Positions 1-10,799 of a stretch of DNA of 64,000 bases are shown here, piece by piece; position 1 is the stretch's first letter, and every line of letters starts with the position of its first letter. The stretch comes from Pseudoscleropodium purum. Taxonomy: Eukaryota; Streptophyta; Bryopsida; Hypnales; Brachytheciaceae. The translations under genes and the position numbers were made by a program. Under the pieces are notes generated by a model that was given only the letters and a program-made list of their open reading frames with translations, was not told where the DNA came from and did no database searches. The stretch spans positions 8,494,001 through 8,558,000 of the forward strand of contig OZ017804.1 of the NCBI GenBank assembly GCA_963969395.1. Reading direction: 5' to 3'.

Positions 1-180
1 TATTGAGAAAGGTGATGTTTGGGGTCAGAAATATTGGTGCCTTTTCTATGTCAATTGTTAGAGGAATTGAAGAAAAGAACTGACAATGATCAGAGCCTCT
101 AGTACATTGGCCAAGGGTCTGACCGCTTGCCAAATTGGGATGACAAGTGTTCAAAATATTTTCATGGCATTCAAATATTC

Positions 181-432
181 TACACTAAATAGTGAAATTA
201 GGTTGTCCAAATAATTAGGTTGCCTACCCCCCAAAAGTTACTTTACAAGCCATCAAATTGTCAACAAACATTTGTACATATATTTCCATTCACACATATG
301 GAGGTTCATGAGTCTCAATAACAATAACTCTTCAAAAGTAGTACATTTTTATACAATAATAGTAAATATTCATAGTATCAAATGTTGAGAAATCAGTGTA
401 GGGCAACCTAATTTCACTATTTACAGTAGTAT
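181..432. mobile_element. Short inverted-repeat element (MITE-like)
   Basis: Two arms of about 26 bases (181-206 and about 403-432) are inverted copies of each other around the shared core TAAATAGTGAAATTAGGTTG. About 200 bases of AT-rich non-coding sequence lie between them. A further half copy of the right arm follows near 467-520. There is no ORF of note. Such a structure fits a small non-autonomous DNA transposon, but no target-site duplication is clear. Confidence 0.45.
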
Positions 433-552
433 AGTTGCACTACCTTCAACAAACTCTTTTAAGTTCCTAATTTCACTATTTAGTATGTTGAACTACCCTC
501 AACAAACACGACTCTTCATTCATGACGGTCTTCAAATGCATGTTATTGTTAT

Positions 553-1507
553 TTCCTAAAGGACCAAATGTTGTTTTTGGCAATGGATTGATTTTGGGCA
601 AGTGCATGTGAATGGAGATTTCCTTATTTTTGGACCAAATTTTAATAGAAGATGTGGATGAAGAATATCTTTCATGTGCACTAAATTTCAAAACATTTGA
701 AAATATGAATCAAAAGTTATAGCCTAGTATGTAGTTTGTTTCTTAACCTCAGGCAATCCAAGCAAATCTGAAAAAATCATTTTTTTTCAAAATTTAAATT
801 TGAAATTGGTTTTCTAGATTTCTATATACATTAAAAGCTTGGAATCATTCCATTTGGATCAATGAGTCAAAAGTTATGAGGTATTTTAGTTTGTAGGCAG
901 TTATAGATTCACTTCTCTAAAATAAATTTTGAAGTCCTTTATTGAACTCAATTTTCAATATTTTTGGAAAAAATAAAACCATTAGGTGAAGATTTTTTAT
1001 TACAACATTACAACCATTAGGTGAAGATTGTTTATTACAACATTACAACCATTGGGATTGGCATTTTTCAATTCCATACATAAATTGTTAATAATTTAGT
1101 ATTTTGAACCATTTGCTACATCTTTCTACTTACTATTTTTTTCCTATATGTTGTACAATTCCAAATGATCTAAAAATATTCAAGCATGTAGCCATCATGT
1201 CTTGAAGAATGAATCCAAGGAGTTGCAATCATTTTGAACATTGTTTCATACAAATGTGACCTTGTGAAGTTCAGCTGCCCGTTTTTTCACAAGGACAAAA
1301 AAATGATTTTTGTCACCTGAAACACTAATATCTTGCAATCTACACGGTGGAAATTTCTGAAATTTTTACCACATCTTTTAAAACTAGTTTACTACAAGAT
1401 CTTATGGTTACATGTGTCCAAAAAAAAATTCTAAATTTTGAAACTTGTATATGAAATGGCAGTTTTGAAGCATTTTTGGCAAAAACGTAGTCAAGGAACT
1501 TTAGGGG
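553..1507 (-). mobile_element. Family A non-autonomous element, copy A1 (piggyBac-like ends)
   Basis: About 950 bases of non-coding DNA, readable as the reverse complement of the copies at 2606-4278 and 36119-37089. The left end reads TTCCTAAAGGACCAAAT after a degenerate TTAT. The right end closes in CTTTAGGGG followed by TTAT. The body matches the other copies in order, with many substitutions and small indels, so the copy is old. It encodes nothing recognisable. Family membership is clear from the sequence; the piggyBac link rests on the better-preserved copies. Confidence 0.65.
977..1056. repeat. 35-bp tandem duplication inside A1
   Basis: Two almost identical 35-bp units beginning AACCATTAGGTGAAGATT, plus the first bases of a third. 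Only one base differs between the full units, so this duplication is much younger than the element it sits in. Confidence 0.8.
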
Positions 1508-1659
1508 TTATTATTATTATTTCTCATGGCACTCAATCTTAAGTTTAATGAGTTTTATCCTAAATTCCACTTGGTGATTGATAAATCGACTATTTGTTGA
1601 ACACATTCAATGAGCATACTTAGGTGGGTGACAAGAATCACAGGGCTTTCCAAAAATAC

Positions 1660-1742
1660 TACCTTTGTTTCTGAAAAAGCCCCCTGTTTCTTTTATAAAA
1701 CATAAAGAAAACATGGGACTTTTTCAGAAGCAGTAGATGTAA
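1660..1742. mobile_element. 83-bp hairpin, Stowaway-like miniature element
   Basis: A near-continuous inverted repeat of about 37 bases with a loop of about 5. The left arm begins CTACCTTTGTTTCTGAAAAAG and the right arm ends CTTTTTCAGAAGCAGTAG. A TA lies directly before the left arm. The end sequence resembles plant Stowaway MITEs, which insert at TA, but this is far shorter than typical ones. A small-RNA precursor is an alternative reading. Confidence 0.45.
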
Positions 1743-2039
1743 ACTTTTAGCGCATCAAATTTGGCTAGTTCCGATGCAGATGCTCTTGGAACCGAGGGCA
1801 GCTTCTTCATACTTTAGAAAGAAAAAAAAAATCTGGTGTGGAGTAGGTGGAGGATACGGCCGAGACTTTGAAATCCAATCTGAAGTATGATTTTGTACTT
1901 GTCTCTCAAGTCACGGGTCCTAACAATGCGCAAGAATCGACATGAAAATTGGAAAGTACTGCATGTCCAACAGAAAAAGTACATTCATTTGTTGCCCTGA
2001 ATTTGAAATGAGCTATGAATTGCTTCATAAGGTAGTAGG

Positions 2040-2292
2040 TCCACAAGCCGACCATTTAAGGGCTGGAACTGATTTTAGGGGAGGTGAAACTTCTTGAAAT
2101 ATTTTTCAGTAAATTTTCCTTGAAAGACAAGTGGAATTGGCATCTAGCCCAAGTCGTTTCATATTTTTTGGAGCTTTGTGCAATTAGTTACAAATTCTTG
2201 AAGTTGGAAAAAAGTGGACATTTGTGGTCATCGAAAGCGACCACCTCCTTGGAATGTGCATAGTTAATACATTGAAGAAAGCAAAATGTACC
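2040..2292 (+). repeat. Family F arm (foldback element fragment)
   Basis: About 250 bases matching the right arm of the foldback element at 33842-35482 (shared stretches include GTCGTTTCATATTTTTTGGA and ACATTGAAGAAAGCAAA). Only one arm is present, so this is a broken copy. Confidence 0.6.
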
Positions 2293-2605
2293 TCTGACTC
2301 ATGTTTGCTTTTAATGCTTGGTCGGAGTTCAAGCATCCTATCTTAGGAGTAGAGTAAGCTATCCATTTTTTTATCACTCCCCATTTTTGCGGTGTAGGTT
2401 GCTCTATTTTCAATCAGCTATGGTTTAGGTGATAGCTCACATAGAATAGGATCAACAAGAGCAATAGAAATGTACAAGAAGTGTACATTGAAAGCATAAA
2501 ATGATCACATCATGTACATTGAAAGCCACAATTATCACTTACATCAATTTTGTAGCCAATCAAAGGGTGGAAATAGAATGGCCTTTATAACAATAATGGG
2601 TTTAA

Positions 2606-4278
2606 CTCCAAAAGGTTTTTGACTATATTTTTGCCTAAACTAAACTACCATTTCTAGTACAAATATCAAATGTAAGAAAAAAAAAAACATTTTTAGACAC
2701 ACATAACCATATATTTCTTGTTGTAAACTAATTTGAAAAGATGTGCAAAAAATTTCAAAATTTTCTATAGTGTGGATGGCAAGATATTAGCATTTGAATT
2801 GACAAAATTCATTTTTTTGGCCCTACAAAAATCGGACAACTGCACTTCACAATATCACATTTGTATGAAAAAATGCCCCAAGTGGTGATTACTCTTTGGA
2901 TTCATTCTTCAAATCAAGTTGGCTACATGTTTGAAAATTTTCAAATCATTTCAAATTATACAACACATAGGAAAAAAATAATAAATAGACAAATATAGAA
3001 AATGATTAGAAACACTAAATTAATAAGAATTTAATTATAAAATTGAAGAATGCCAATCCCAACAGTTGTAATGTGGTAATAAACTATTAACATCCTATGA
3101 TTTTATTTTTTTTCAAAATATTGAAAATTGAGTTAAATAAAGGACTTCAAGGTTTATTTTAGAGTAGAGATTCCATAATTGCCCACAAACTAAAACTCTT
3201 CATAACTTTCATCTCATTAATCAAAATGGAATGATTCAAAGTTTTCCAAATATATGTAAATCTTAAAAACCGATTTCATATTTTTATTTTTGTAAAAAGT
3301 GATTTTTTAATAAATTTTTTGGCTACCTTGTTACATGAGGTGACATTATAGTCATTCTATATCAAATTTTAGTGTTAGATGAACTCTTAGAGGAGTTCTT
3401 CTTAGTTTTGGATGGATTTCATCCGAATGTTAGAATTCATCTATCTTAGGAATTGAGTGTTTAGGCATTAAATGAGATTCAGCCCTCTAGAAGGGTTGTA
3501 AATTCTCCTACCTCAATCTACGTTCTTAGGCCTAGTGCCTTATCCCGTAGTAGTTGCATGACATGGTACAACGACTATTATGTCACTTTTTTCTTTTTGT
3601 TTTTTCAAAAAAAAAAAAATTTTCAATATTTTTTGGCATTTTCAAATTTTAAAAAAAATTAAAAAAAATAAATCTAACAGCAACCGTTTCTGAACTGCTC
3701 GGGGAACAATATTGGGAACAGGCCCAGACGACTCTCCCGATTCCCCCAAAAGCATCTAGTGGTGGAGAGAGCTCCTTGGCTTCACATTGTTGTCAAGTCA
3801 AGTTTTCTGAGTGTTTTTGGAGAAAGTTATATGTTTGCTTTGCTTAAAGATGATTGTTTTATCATTTAGTATAGTGTTCAATTCTTTTCTTACGTTTACA
3901 CTCTTTGATTCTCCTTTGGTGGAACGAGAGCCACTTCACTTTGTATGTGTTGATACAATAGTTCTCTTTGAGGGTATGTTTGTTATGCATTCTTACTTAT
4001 TTTTTGATTGCATATTTGGTCTTAGTTGTGACACTCGATCTATTGTATGCTACAATCTTTATTTATAAGACAACCTACTAAGCAATGAAATGACATATCA
4101 TGCAATAATTTTTTAACCACATAATCAAAAGTTATGAAAATCATCAAGCCTTGAAGCTACTCCTTGGGAAAACATTGTGTACAAATTTCAGCAAATAAAA
4201 ATGAAAATTCCATTTGTAGAGAGTTGTCCAAAATTGTTATGTTGACAAAAAAAAACATGTTGTTTAGTGTTTTAGGGG
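2606..4278 (+). mobile_element. Family A element, copy A2, split by an insertion
   Basis: The left end is TTAA (2602-2605) then CTCCAAAAGG. The right end is TTTTAGGGG then TTAA (4279-4282). The body aligns with copy A3 (36119-37089) from end to end, except for about 745 extra bases at 3334-4079. Without the insert the element is about 930 bp, the same size as its relatives. The TTAA at both edges and C/T-rich termini are the hallmark of piggyBac-type transposition. No transposase is encoded, so it is non-autonomous. Confidence 0.7.
3334..4079. other. Unclassified 745-bp insertion within A2
   Basis: This segment is absent from the aligned positions of A1 and A3, so it was added to A2 later. 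It contains an A/T-homopolymer tract near 3609-3670, then a GC-richer patch at about 3680-3800, then an AT-rich 3' part. An 85-codon frame at 3811-4068 has no recognisable motif. No inverted repeat or clear target duplication was found. A solo LTR is possible but not shown. Confidence 0.4.
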
Positions 4279-4282
4279 TTAA

Positions 4283-5335
4283 TGGATTCTCCATGGTAAT
4301 TTCATTTTTGAAGAAGAAAATTTTTAAAAAATTTAAAAACCTTCCAAAATCTATTTTACTGCATAGGAAAAAAAATTCCCCCACCCAAACCATCATGCAA
4401 ATATATTCAATTCCTCAAGTGGTTGGAAAAGGGTCATCAACTTCTATTCAAGAATTTCATTTGTGTCTATTTTTTCATTGAATTGCAATGTTGAAAAAAC
4501 ATATTTAACCTTTAAAAGATGCGGATCCCTATGACTAAGGTAGTCACCAAAGTTGCTTTAATTATTGAACCAATTTTAATGTGCATTTTTTGTTTTTAAA
4601 ATTAACAATGAAGTCATCTATCAACCACTTTTTGGCCTTAGCATCCTTCATAGGTTAAATGTTTTGCAAAATGTTCACTACTTTTGAAGTACAAAAATCA
4701 CCCAATTCACCCTAAAAACAATTCAATGTAAGTTGATAATACCACATTGGATGAATAATCAATGTTTCATCAACAATCAACATATTTTCACATATAAATA
4801 GATGAATCACTCCAATCAAGATTATAAGTTATCTTATTTGTGAAAATTAAAAATTGAATCTCTAGAGTCACCAATCCAATCATTGAAGATGCCTTTAGAA
4901 TGTATTTGAACTAGTACTGATATAGCCAATATTTTCTTAGCAACTAGAATAAGGCTACTTTTGGTTTCATGCTTGGAATTCAGGTAGTCCTATCTCAATT
5001 GCAAGTTTTAAGAATTTAAGTTTTGCATGAAATTTCATAGAGTTTTGAGGATTGAAGTTGTGACATTAAAAGAAATTGGGTTCATATTTTGTACAAAACA
5101 AGTACACCTCTATACAATGTCCATGTCTCCCCTCTCAATGCAAAATATCTTGAATGTCCATTTGATCATTAGAAACACTCAAATAATAATAAACTTAATC
5201 TTGTAAGGTCGTCGAGGACTAAATGCCTCCAATGAATGATTTTGTTTGAATTGTAGAAAGAGAAAATGCATCTATTCACCCAAGAATTTGATAATTCCAA
5301 AAATTTGATAACTTTTGGCTAACATCATTATAAAC
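4283..5335. other. AT-rich spacer, no gene seen
   Basis: No ORF, splice pattern, tRNA or repeat with another copy in the window was recognised here. Confidence 0.5.
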
Positions 5336-5540
5336 ACTAAGTGTCCAATGGATGATAAAGAATCCTTCTTTTTAAGATAGAACTGCATATGTTCATCTAT
5401 AGAATCTTGAATGAAAAGGAGAATTCTTGTATAGTAGTTTGACCTCCAATGAGTGCTTTTGGATTATTAATTTTTAAGCAAATGATATTCCCAAGATCCC
5501 CCAAAGGATGATTTCCACAATGACTAGCCCAACATTTTAG
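5336..5540 (-). repeat. Family G dispersed repeat, copy 1
   Basis: About 200 bases recurring at 5880-6040, 10800-11010, 27660-27890, 32040-32220 and 52948-53140. The recognisable core on this strand is AATCTTGAATGAAAAGGAGA followed by a GTAGTTTGACCTCCA-type stretch. It is non-coding, and copies differ by many substitutions. The class is unknown; it may be an old MITE or SINE-like family. Confidence 0.55.
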
Positions 5541-5599
5541 GGACATGGTATGATATGAACACCCATGCCAATGCTTCTAATATTCCAATTCAAGTAAAC

Positions 5600-5700
5600 T
5601 ACTCCATTTCATGCCACATGGGAAGAAGCCCATTGTGGGCAAATTTTATTAGTAGTGTATATTCAAACCTTGAATGTATACTATCTACAAATGCATAACA
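5600..5700. repeat. Family H remnant
   Basis: A decayed match to the 125-bp inverted-repeat element at 27061-27185 (CCCATTGTGGGCAAA, then a GTATATTCAAACCTTGAATGTA-type core). The ends are not preserved. Confidence 0.4.
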
Positions 5701-5879
5701 TGTTAGTCTAAAAATTCATCACACATGAAGATCTGAGACACAATTGGAAAAGGGATGGTTTTTGCTATGCCCATTTCTATGCATCTTTAGCCTCAATCTA
5801 CAAACACAACCCACATTTGTATTAACCCTGTAAGGATAGGCTAGTCTCCAAAGAAATCATCATCTTCTTGTACCGTGGA

Positions 5880-6040
5880 AATCAATTGCTTAAAAAAAAT
5901 GGAAAATAGTCATTGGACATCAAACTACTGTAGAGGATTTTCCCTTTTTTACAACAAAACTCCAAGGATGAATAGTTGCACTTCTATCCTATACAGGAGA
6001 ATTCTTTGTCATCCATTGTGGTAATGTTACAGGGTTAAAT
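5880..6040 (+). repeat. Family G dispersed repeat, copy 2
   Basis: Opposite orientation to the copy at 5336-5540. It carries the core GATGAATAGTTGCACTTCTA followed by TCCTATAC and a TTCTTTGTCATCCAT stretch, shared with the copies at 27.7 kb and 53.0 kb. Confidence 0.55.
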
Positions 6041-6718
6041 AAAAAGACTGGGAACTACTAACCTTGGTGGCGACTACTAATTGTCTTGTGAGTTGTGAAA
6101 ACCCTTTCCTCAATCAAAGTCATTCCAATGCACGATTGTCTGTCAGCTTCCGCAAATAGCTTCCCCAGAGACGTACGTGCACCCCAACAATTCAAGCTCA
6201 CTGTGGATCCCTCACTATCCACCACCATTGCATGACATTGCCAACAGATCTACAGTGCCACAAACGCAACCAAGTTAAGTTATCAGCAAGTACAACGGCG
6301 TTGAAAATCTAGTACAAAACTCCTCCCATTTGTAGGTTTACTTAAAAACAAAGGAACTGGCTGACACAACGAAGCTGATGAAGAAAAACGTGAAGAAGGC
6401 TCTTATCAGGGAGTCAGAGAAACACTCGGCTTTGCAAGGAGCGTCATAACTTTTAAGCTTAACTGCTCTGCAACTCTTTTCCTTCCCATTCAATTACTTC
6501 GTGCCTTCTCTTGCAGGTTGGGCCGTCAGATGTCAGAGACCCAGGTGAGCTTCAGTTACAAGTCCGACAAGGAGATAGAGTAAGTGAGGTCCAAACAAAG
6601 GGTGCCTCAGTTTCCTCTTCGTCTTTTGGGATACTATTGCATGTTCTTGGTGGTGCCAAGTATGTTGGCTGCTTGGTTGAGGTTAAACTGTCGTTCATTA
6701 ATTTTCTGGTGTGGTTGT

Positions 6719-7260
6719 TTGGTCTTCAAACTTCGTGGAAGACGGTGCATTTGAGTCTGATTGGGGATGTTCGGTTCTCATGGTATGGACGTTGAAGTGT
6801 TTAATGCGGAAGTGTGAAACTTGTTTCTTTTCTCTCCCATTTGGTAATGGCACTGTACAGAATTGACTGTTGTTGTTTTGATTTACTTGCGTGAGGAAGC
6901 ATTGGTTAGGCTTCTTGTCAATCACGTGTCTTCTCTGTTGTTGGAAGCTAAAGCATGATCTGCAATGCGAGGGGATACATTAGTGGGTAAACTTCAGACT
7001 TCGTGGAAGAAGATGTATGCATTCCATGGTATCTGAAGGAACCCGTTCAATGCTGAACGGAGATGTCCACAAGCTAGGTGTGGAAATTGAATTTTCAATG
7101 TTTTGACTTGTTTCTCATCGTCCTCACTTGGATAATGGCACCGTATTGAATTTGCTCTATTGAATTGATGGTTGCCAGCTTCAAGTTGCTCCAGTGAGCA
7201 TTGGCTGGTCGTCTTGTTAACCTCAAAGCTTCCACGCTGTTGTGCGGTGTTTAATGTTGT
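6719..7260 (+). repeat. Tandem duplication (about 270 bp x2) upstream of the methyltransferase gene
   Basis: A segment beginning TTC(A/G)(A/G)ACTTCGTGGAAGA occurs at about 6724 and again at about 6996. Both copies carry, in order, a CTTGTTTCT stretch, a TGGATAATGGCAC or TGGTAATGGCAC stretch, a GAGCATTGG or GAAGCATTGG stretch and a GTCTTGTTAA or CTTGTCAATC stretch. The surrounding 6.1-7.8 kb is more GC-rich than the spacer and has splice-like sites (CTCTTGCAG at about 6507-6515, CCAG/GTGAGC at about 6541-6550). It is probably transcribed leader or promoter DNA of the gene at 7831, but no coding exon was identified in it. Confidence 0.6.
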
Positions 7261-7630
7261 GATTGCTTACTCGCCATATTGTCGTTCAGCCTCCATTCCT
7301 CGAGGTCTGAAACCCGGTAGTAGCTAAGTAGAATCGATGTCTTGATTGCACTGGGCTTTGGCTGGGCTTTCGTAATGAGAGACTACCCTACATTGCAATG
7401 TGTTCCAATCTCAGAGGTTTCCATTGCCAGAAATTTTTTCACCTGTGAAGTTTGACTGTGGAAAAAACATACATTGATCTCTTCTTGTACTGACCACAGG
7501 GTTTATAAGGACAGGGGAACGTCGGCATTTACAGTTACCAACCGCTGCTGGGAAGTTGTAGCTAGAGACCTAACTTGTGAAGACGACTATCGCCATCTGG
7601 GTGACAAAGCACTGGAATTTGCAGGGAGTT

Positions 7631-7735
7631 ATGGTTGTCACGAATAATAACCTGGCATTCCAATTGATGCACCCTGTTGCCGCCATGGCTGTGGGAGCTG
7701 CAATTCCAGTGGCCGAATACTTGACATCCGAATAA
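7631..7735 (+). other. 34-codon upstream ORF
   Basis: An ATG-initiated frame of 34 codons ends about 95 bases before the proposed start of the methyltransferase gene. The predicted peptide is hydrophobic in its C-terminal half (AAMAVGAAIPVAEYL). If the mature mRNA includes this stretch it would be a uORF that could damp translation. It could instead be intronic. No family is recognised. Confidence 0.25.
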
Positions 7736-7830
7736 CACCGGAAGAGCTCGAGTTTCTCGCAACTCGCCGTCAGGTTCCATAGCCCTTCACGGTGACCCCT
7801 AAAAGCTCCATTCTCAGGAACACAAGTTCA

Positions 7831-9507
7831 ATGGCGCCTGTGAAAGAGCCTGAAGCAGTCATCTCAACAACAGAAGTGAAGAAAATTGCAAGAGTGAAGA
7901 ACAGGTTTCTGGCCCGGACGGAGGAGAAGTGGGAGCTCAACCAGTACTGGTATGCGTCCAGCACCATCGCCATGCTGACGAAGGAAATCGAAGAGCACGC
8001 CACCAAAGTGGCGTTCCTGTCCACGCCCAGCGTCTGGTTCTCCCTCGAAAATCAAGAGATTAAGAACCGATCCTTCTTCTTCGATGTCAGTAACTCTTCA
8101 ACCCTCCTGCTGCCGTCTCTCGATCTGATCTCTTTGCTTGCACTCGAAACCCTAATTCTGGGCCGTCTCTCTCGGTCGTCTCTCTGATTGAACCCTAAAC
8201 CCTAATGCAGGAGAGGATAGTGTTAAGCGTTGAAAACAATGTGTAGGAGAAACACTGTGAGGTGTGTAGTAACATCGGTTTGGGTTCAAGAGTTAAACTC
8301 TCGAGGTCAAAGTATTATCACCATCCTTGAGAGTTTTCTTATGCCATCATTCAAAATGGAAGGTTTTAGATCACTATTGTAGGGAAGTAGGGATGGTAAA
8401 CCCTAATCCTGGGAGCACAGTAGAGGATACTGTCAAGCATTTGAACCAATGTGTCGGAGTCTGCTTTCATTGTGAGGTTATGGATCGAGAGATCACTTTG
8501 GGTTTAAGAGTTAAACTCTCTTGAGGCCAGTTTTTTTATCACTGTGAATAAATTCCTTTCGCAATCATTCAAAGTGGGGAGGTTGTAGATCACTAGTGAA
8601 GGGATAGTAAGTGATGGTAGACAACTGCTTTTTGATTCAAAGATCAGTGACGATAAACATTTACCCAAGTCATGCTTATACTTGCTTAATAAGGCCAACA
8701 AAGTCTATTTAAACACGAGTTTGTTGGTAACAATGGTCTGTTTAGGGGACGGGATCAGGCTCCTAATGATTTTAGCATCCTCCACCTTTAATGCCCCCAT
8801 TTCCATTCAAATGCTATATCTAAGTCAACGAAGGTATCCTCTACTTTAATACCAGCTTCTAGCTAGGAGGAATTCAACCTTGCAATTCCTGCTCAGAAAT
8901 TTGTAAGTTCATTGCAAGAAAGCAATTCCTCTTTCCTCCTAGTCACAGTATCTCCTACCTTAAATGCCTGCTACAAAGAGGTGATGTCCACACCTTGCGA
9001 TTCCTGCTCTGCAATTTGCAAGTTCGTTGCAACGCAACTCTTCTTTCCTCACAGTACTACCCCTACTCGTCAAGTTTTGGAACAAATTACTATCCTCAAA
9101 AACATCGTCTTTTTCTTCTCTGACTTCTCCTTCTTCAATTCTACGTTGTGCAGGTGGACCTCCAGTGGGGAAAACATGCGAACTTCGTGTACTGGAACTA
9201 CAACCAAGCTGGGGCGATTGCCTCCTCCATGCACCACCAGTTCGACTGCGTGGTGATCGACCCTCCGTTCGTGACGCACGAGGTATGGGCCAAGTACGCC
9301 GAGGCCGCGCACCTGCTGCTCAAGCCCGGCGGGAAGATCATCCTCAGCACCATCCCTGAGAATGCTCAAATGCTCAAGGAGATGCTGGATGTGAAGCCGC
9401 AGGCGTTTCAGCCGTCGGTGCCGCACTTGGTCTATCAGTACAACTTCTTCACCAACTACGAGTCCACCAATTTTGCGAAACTCAATCCTGAGGTGGAGAG
9501 CTTTTGA
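7831..9507 (+). CDS. EEF1AKMT1: EEF1AKMT1/EFM5-type protein-lysine N-methyltransferase (two coding exons)
   Basis: Exons are 7831-8085 and 9154-9507; the 1068-bp intron has GT (GTCAGT) and AG (TTGTGCAG) borders and the join is in phase 0, giving 202 aa. Residues 32-41, EKWELNQYWY, match the family's conserved (E)NWxLSQFWY entry motif. Residues 121-124, DPPF, are the catalytic (D/N)PP(F/Y) motif of SAM-dependent N-methyltransferases of this class. A KPGGKIIL-like strand and the C-terminal YNFFTNYES (family FxCYVNYDS) follow. Yeast and human relatives methylate a lysine of elongation factor eEF1A in the cytosol; that activity is known for the family and inferred here. The usual N-terminal PQLS(S)xxLAAL helix is missing, so either the N-terminus is lineage-specific or an upstream exon was not found. 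The frame stays open upstream as far as 7792 but without another ATG. The length is near the family's roughly 215 aa. Leader, intron and 3' end all contain tandem duplications. Confidence 0.85.
8147..8205 (+). promoter_or_regulatory. Telo-box motifs in TC-rich, leader-like sequence within intron 1
   Basis: AAACCCTAA occurs at 8147-8155 and AACCCTAAACCCTAA at 8191-8205, in a TCTCTC-rich stretch starting just after the exon 1 donor. Telo-boxes with pyrimidine-rich sequence are typical of plant promoters and 5' leaders of housekeeping genes. Finding them just inside an intron suggests an internal promoter or a duplicated leader. Function is inferred only from the motif. Confidence 0.4.
8205..8620 (+). 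repeat. Tandem duplication (about 205 bp x2) in the methyltransferase intron
   Basis: Both copies contain AGAGGATA, GAACCAATGTGT- or GAAAACAATGTGT-type sequence, the palindrome AAGAGTTAAACTCTC, TATCAC, ATCATTCAAA and TGTAGATCACT or TTTAGATCACT. Divergence is moderate, so this is not a recent event. Confidence 0.7.
8878..9065 (+). repeat. Tandem duplication (about 117 bp period) before exon 2
   Basis: The unit starting CTTGC(A/G)ATTCCTGCTC and containing AATTTG(T/C)AAGTTC(A/G)TTGCAA occurs at about 8878 and 8995. The second copy ends shortly before the exon 2 acceptor. Confidence 0.65.
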
Positions 9508-9814
9508 TCTTAAGGAATTGAATGCATGGTGCCACGGTACTCGTGTTGATTGATTGGCAAACTTTCATGTTTTGCGCGCATGTGGTGCGTACCTGATGAA
9601 TAAGAAGAGCTGTGTATGTATCTGATCAAATCTGATCAAACTTAAAGTGATTATTATACTGTGCATCGGACTCATGATCGATCCCAAAGCTTGTTTCGGC
9701 ATGTGAATTTGTGATTGTTTCTAGCTGTGTGTGAGCGAGATGCTAGTTGAATTTGAAACCGCAAACGTGTCTCAATTCGATCTTCTTTGGCGCATCTGAT
9801 CCGATCCTATATCA

Positions 9815-10105
9815 GTACAACGTGCTTCTTCACCAACTACGAGTCCACCAACTTTGCTAATCTCGATCATCCCGGAGGTGGAGAGCTTCTGATCTGATCC
9901 ATGGTGCCAGAATGTGGATTAACTGGCAAACTAAGATCATGATTTGTGGTACCTGGTTATTAAGAAGATCCATGCCTACTTAATCTTTAACTTGTTATGG
10001 CAAAGACATTTCTGATTAGAGGCTGCAAAAACTGTGCATTGGAGCATTCATGATTTCAAGCTTGTTTCTGTGAATTCGTGATTGTTTCTGTGAATGTGTG
10101 CTGTG
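9815..10105 (+). pseudogene. Second copy of the methyltransferase 3' end and 3' UTR
   Basis: The stretch TTCTTCACCAACTACGAGTC with the following ACCAACTTTGC and GGTGGAGAGCTTCTGATC copies the end of exon 2 (9442-9510) and continues into matching downstream sequence (ATGGTGCCA, CTGGCAAACT, AAGCTTGTTTC, GTGATTGTTTCT). It has no upstream coding part, so it is a duplicated gene tail. Further, weaker copies lie at 11045-11135 and 14186-14370. Confidence 0.75.
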
Positions 10106-10110
10106 AGATC

Positions 10111-10386
10111 TAAGGTAGGTACTGCCAAAACCGCCACTTTTTGCTCCTGAGCCTATTTGCTATTCTTAGACTGGTCAGATTTTCATATGTTCTTGTTGGC
10201 AAGTGAAATGAAGTTCCAACACACCAAAGAACATGGCATTTGGGTATTGTATGCAAAAGTTATTAAGGAACAAAGTTTGGTTCTAAAAACATTTCTTCCA
10301 CATAGGTACAAAACTGATTTTGGAGATGTACACATAATATAGATGGCAGTTTAAGATTAGTGGCACATTTGGGTGTATCTACCTTA
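10111..10386 (+). mobile_element. Family D MITE, intact copy D1
   Basis: A 276-bp element with imperfect terminal inverted repeats of about 26 bases: left TAAGGTAGGTACTGCCAAAA, right the inverse of TAAGGTAGATACACCCAAAT. Another full-length copy lies at 53199-53480 (opposite orientation), an interrupted one at 23742-24275, and fragments at 10586-10710 and 29531-29720. It is non-coding. It sits inside the duplicated 3' tail of the methyltransferase gene, so it inserted after that duplication. Confidence 0.75.
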
Positions 10387-10585
10387 CATGTTTTGAAGTA
10401 CATGGTTATAAAAGAAAGCCATGTCTTTATTTTATTTTCATTCTAATTATTATTATTACGGCTTGTTAATCCTTACATATATATATATCATAATGTCATA
10501 AATCTTGTATTGGAGTATTTATGGTCTTAAGCTTGTTTTTGCTTGAGAATTTTGATTCTGTGTTGTTAGATGCTTAACTCTTATG

Positions 10586-10710
10586 GTGGTCACCCCCGAA
10601 TGTGCCTGACCATAAACTACCATTTCACTATGTATACATCTCCAAAATCAATCATGTACCTATGTCATGTTCTTTAGTTTATTGCATTGGAATCTCTTTT
10701 CACTTATTAT
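10586..10710 (-). mobile_element. Family D MITE fragment
   Basis: Matches the right half of D1 in reverse (GTCACCCCCGAATGTGCC, then ACATCTCCAAAATCAAT and GGAATCTCTTTTCACTT). The far end is lost. Confidence 0.5.
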
Positions 10711-10799
10711 TTTGAATATATAAACATTTGAATAGTTTAATAATAGTAATTAGGTGCATTAGCAATTAGTAGTTCATTTAAGGTACCTACCTTATTAAT

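Noticed and set aside
7570..8055. Minus-strand ORFs opposite the methyltransferase exon
   Set aside because: They are antisense shadows of a well-supported coding exon.
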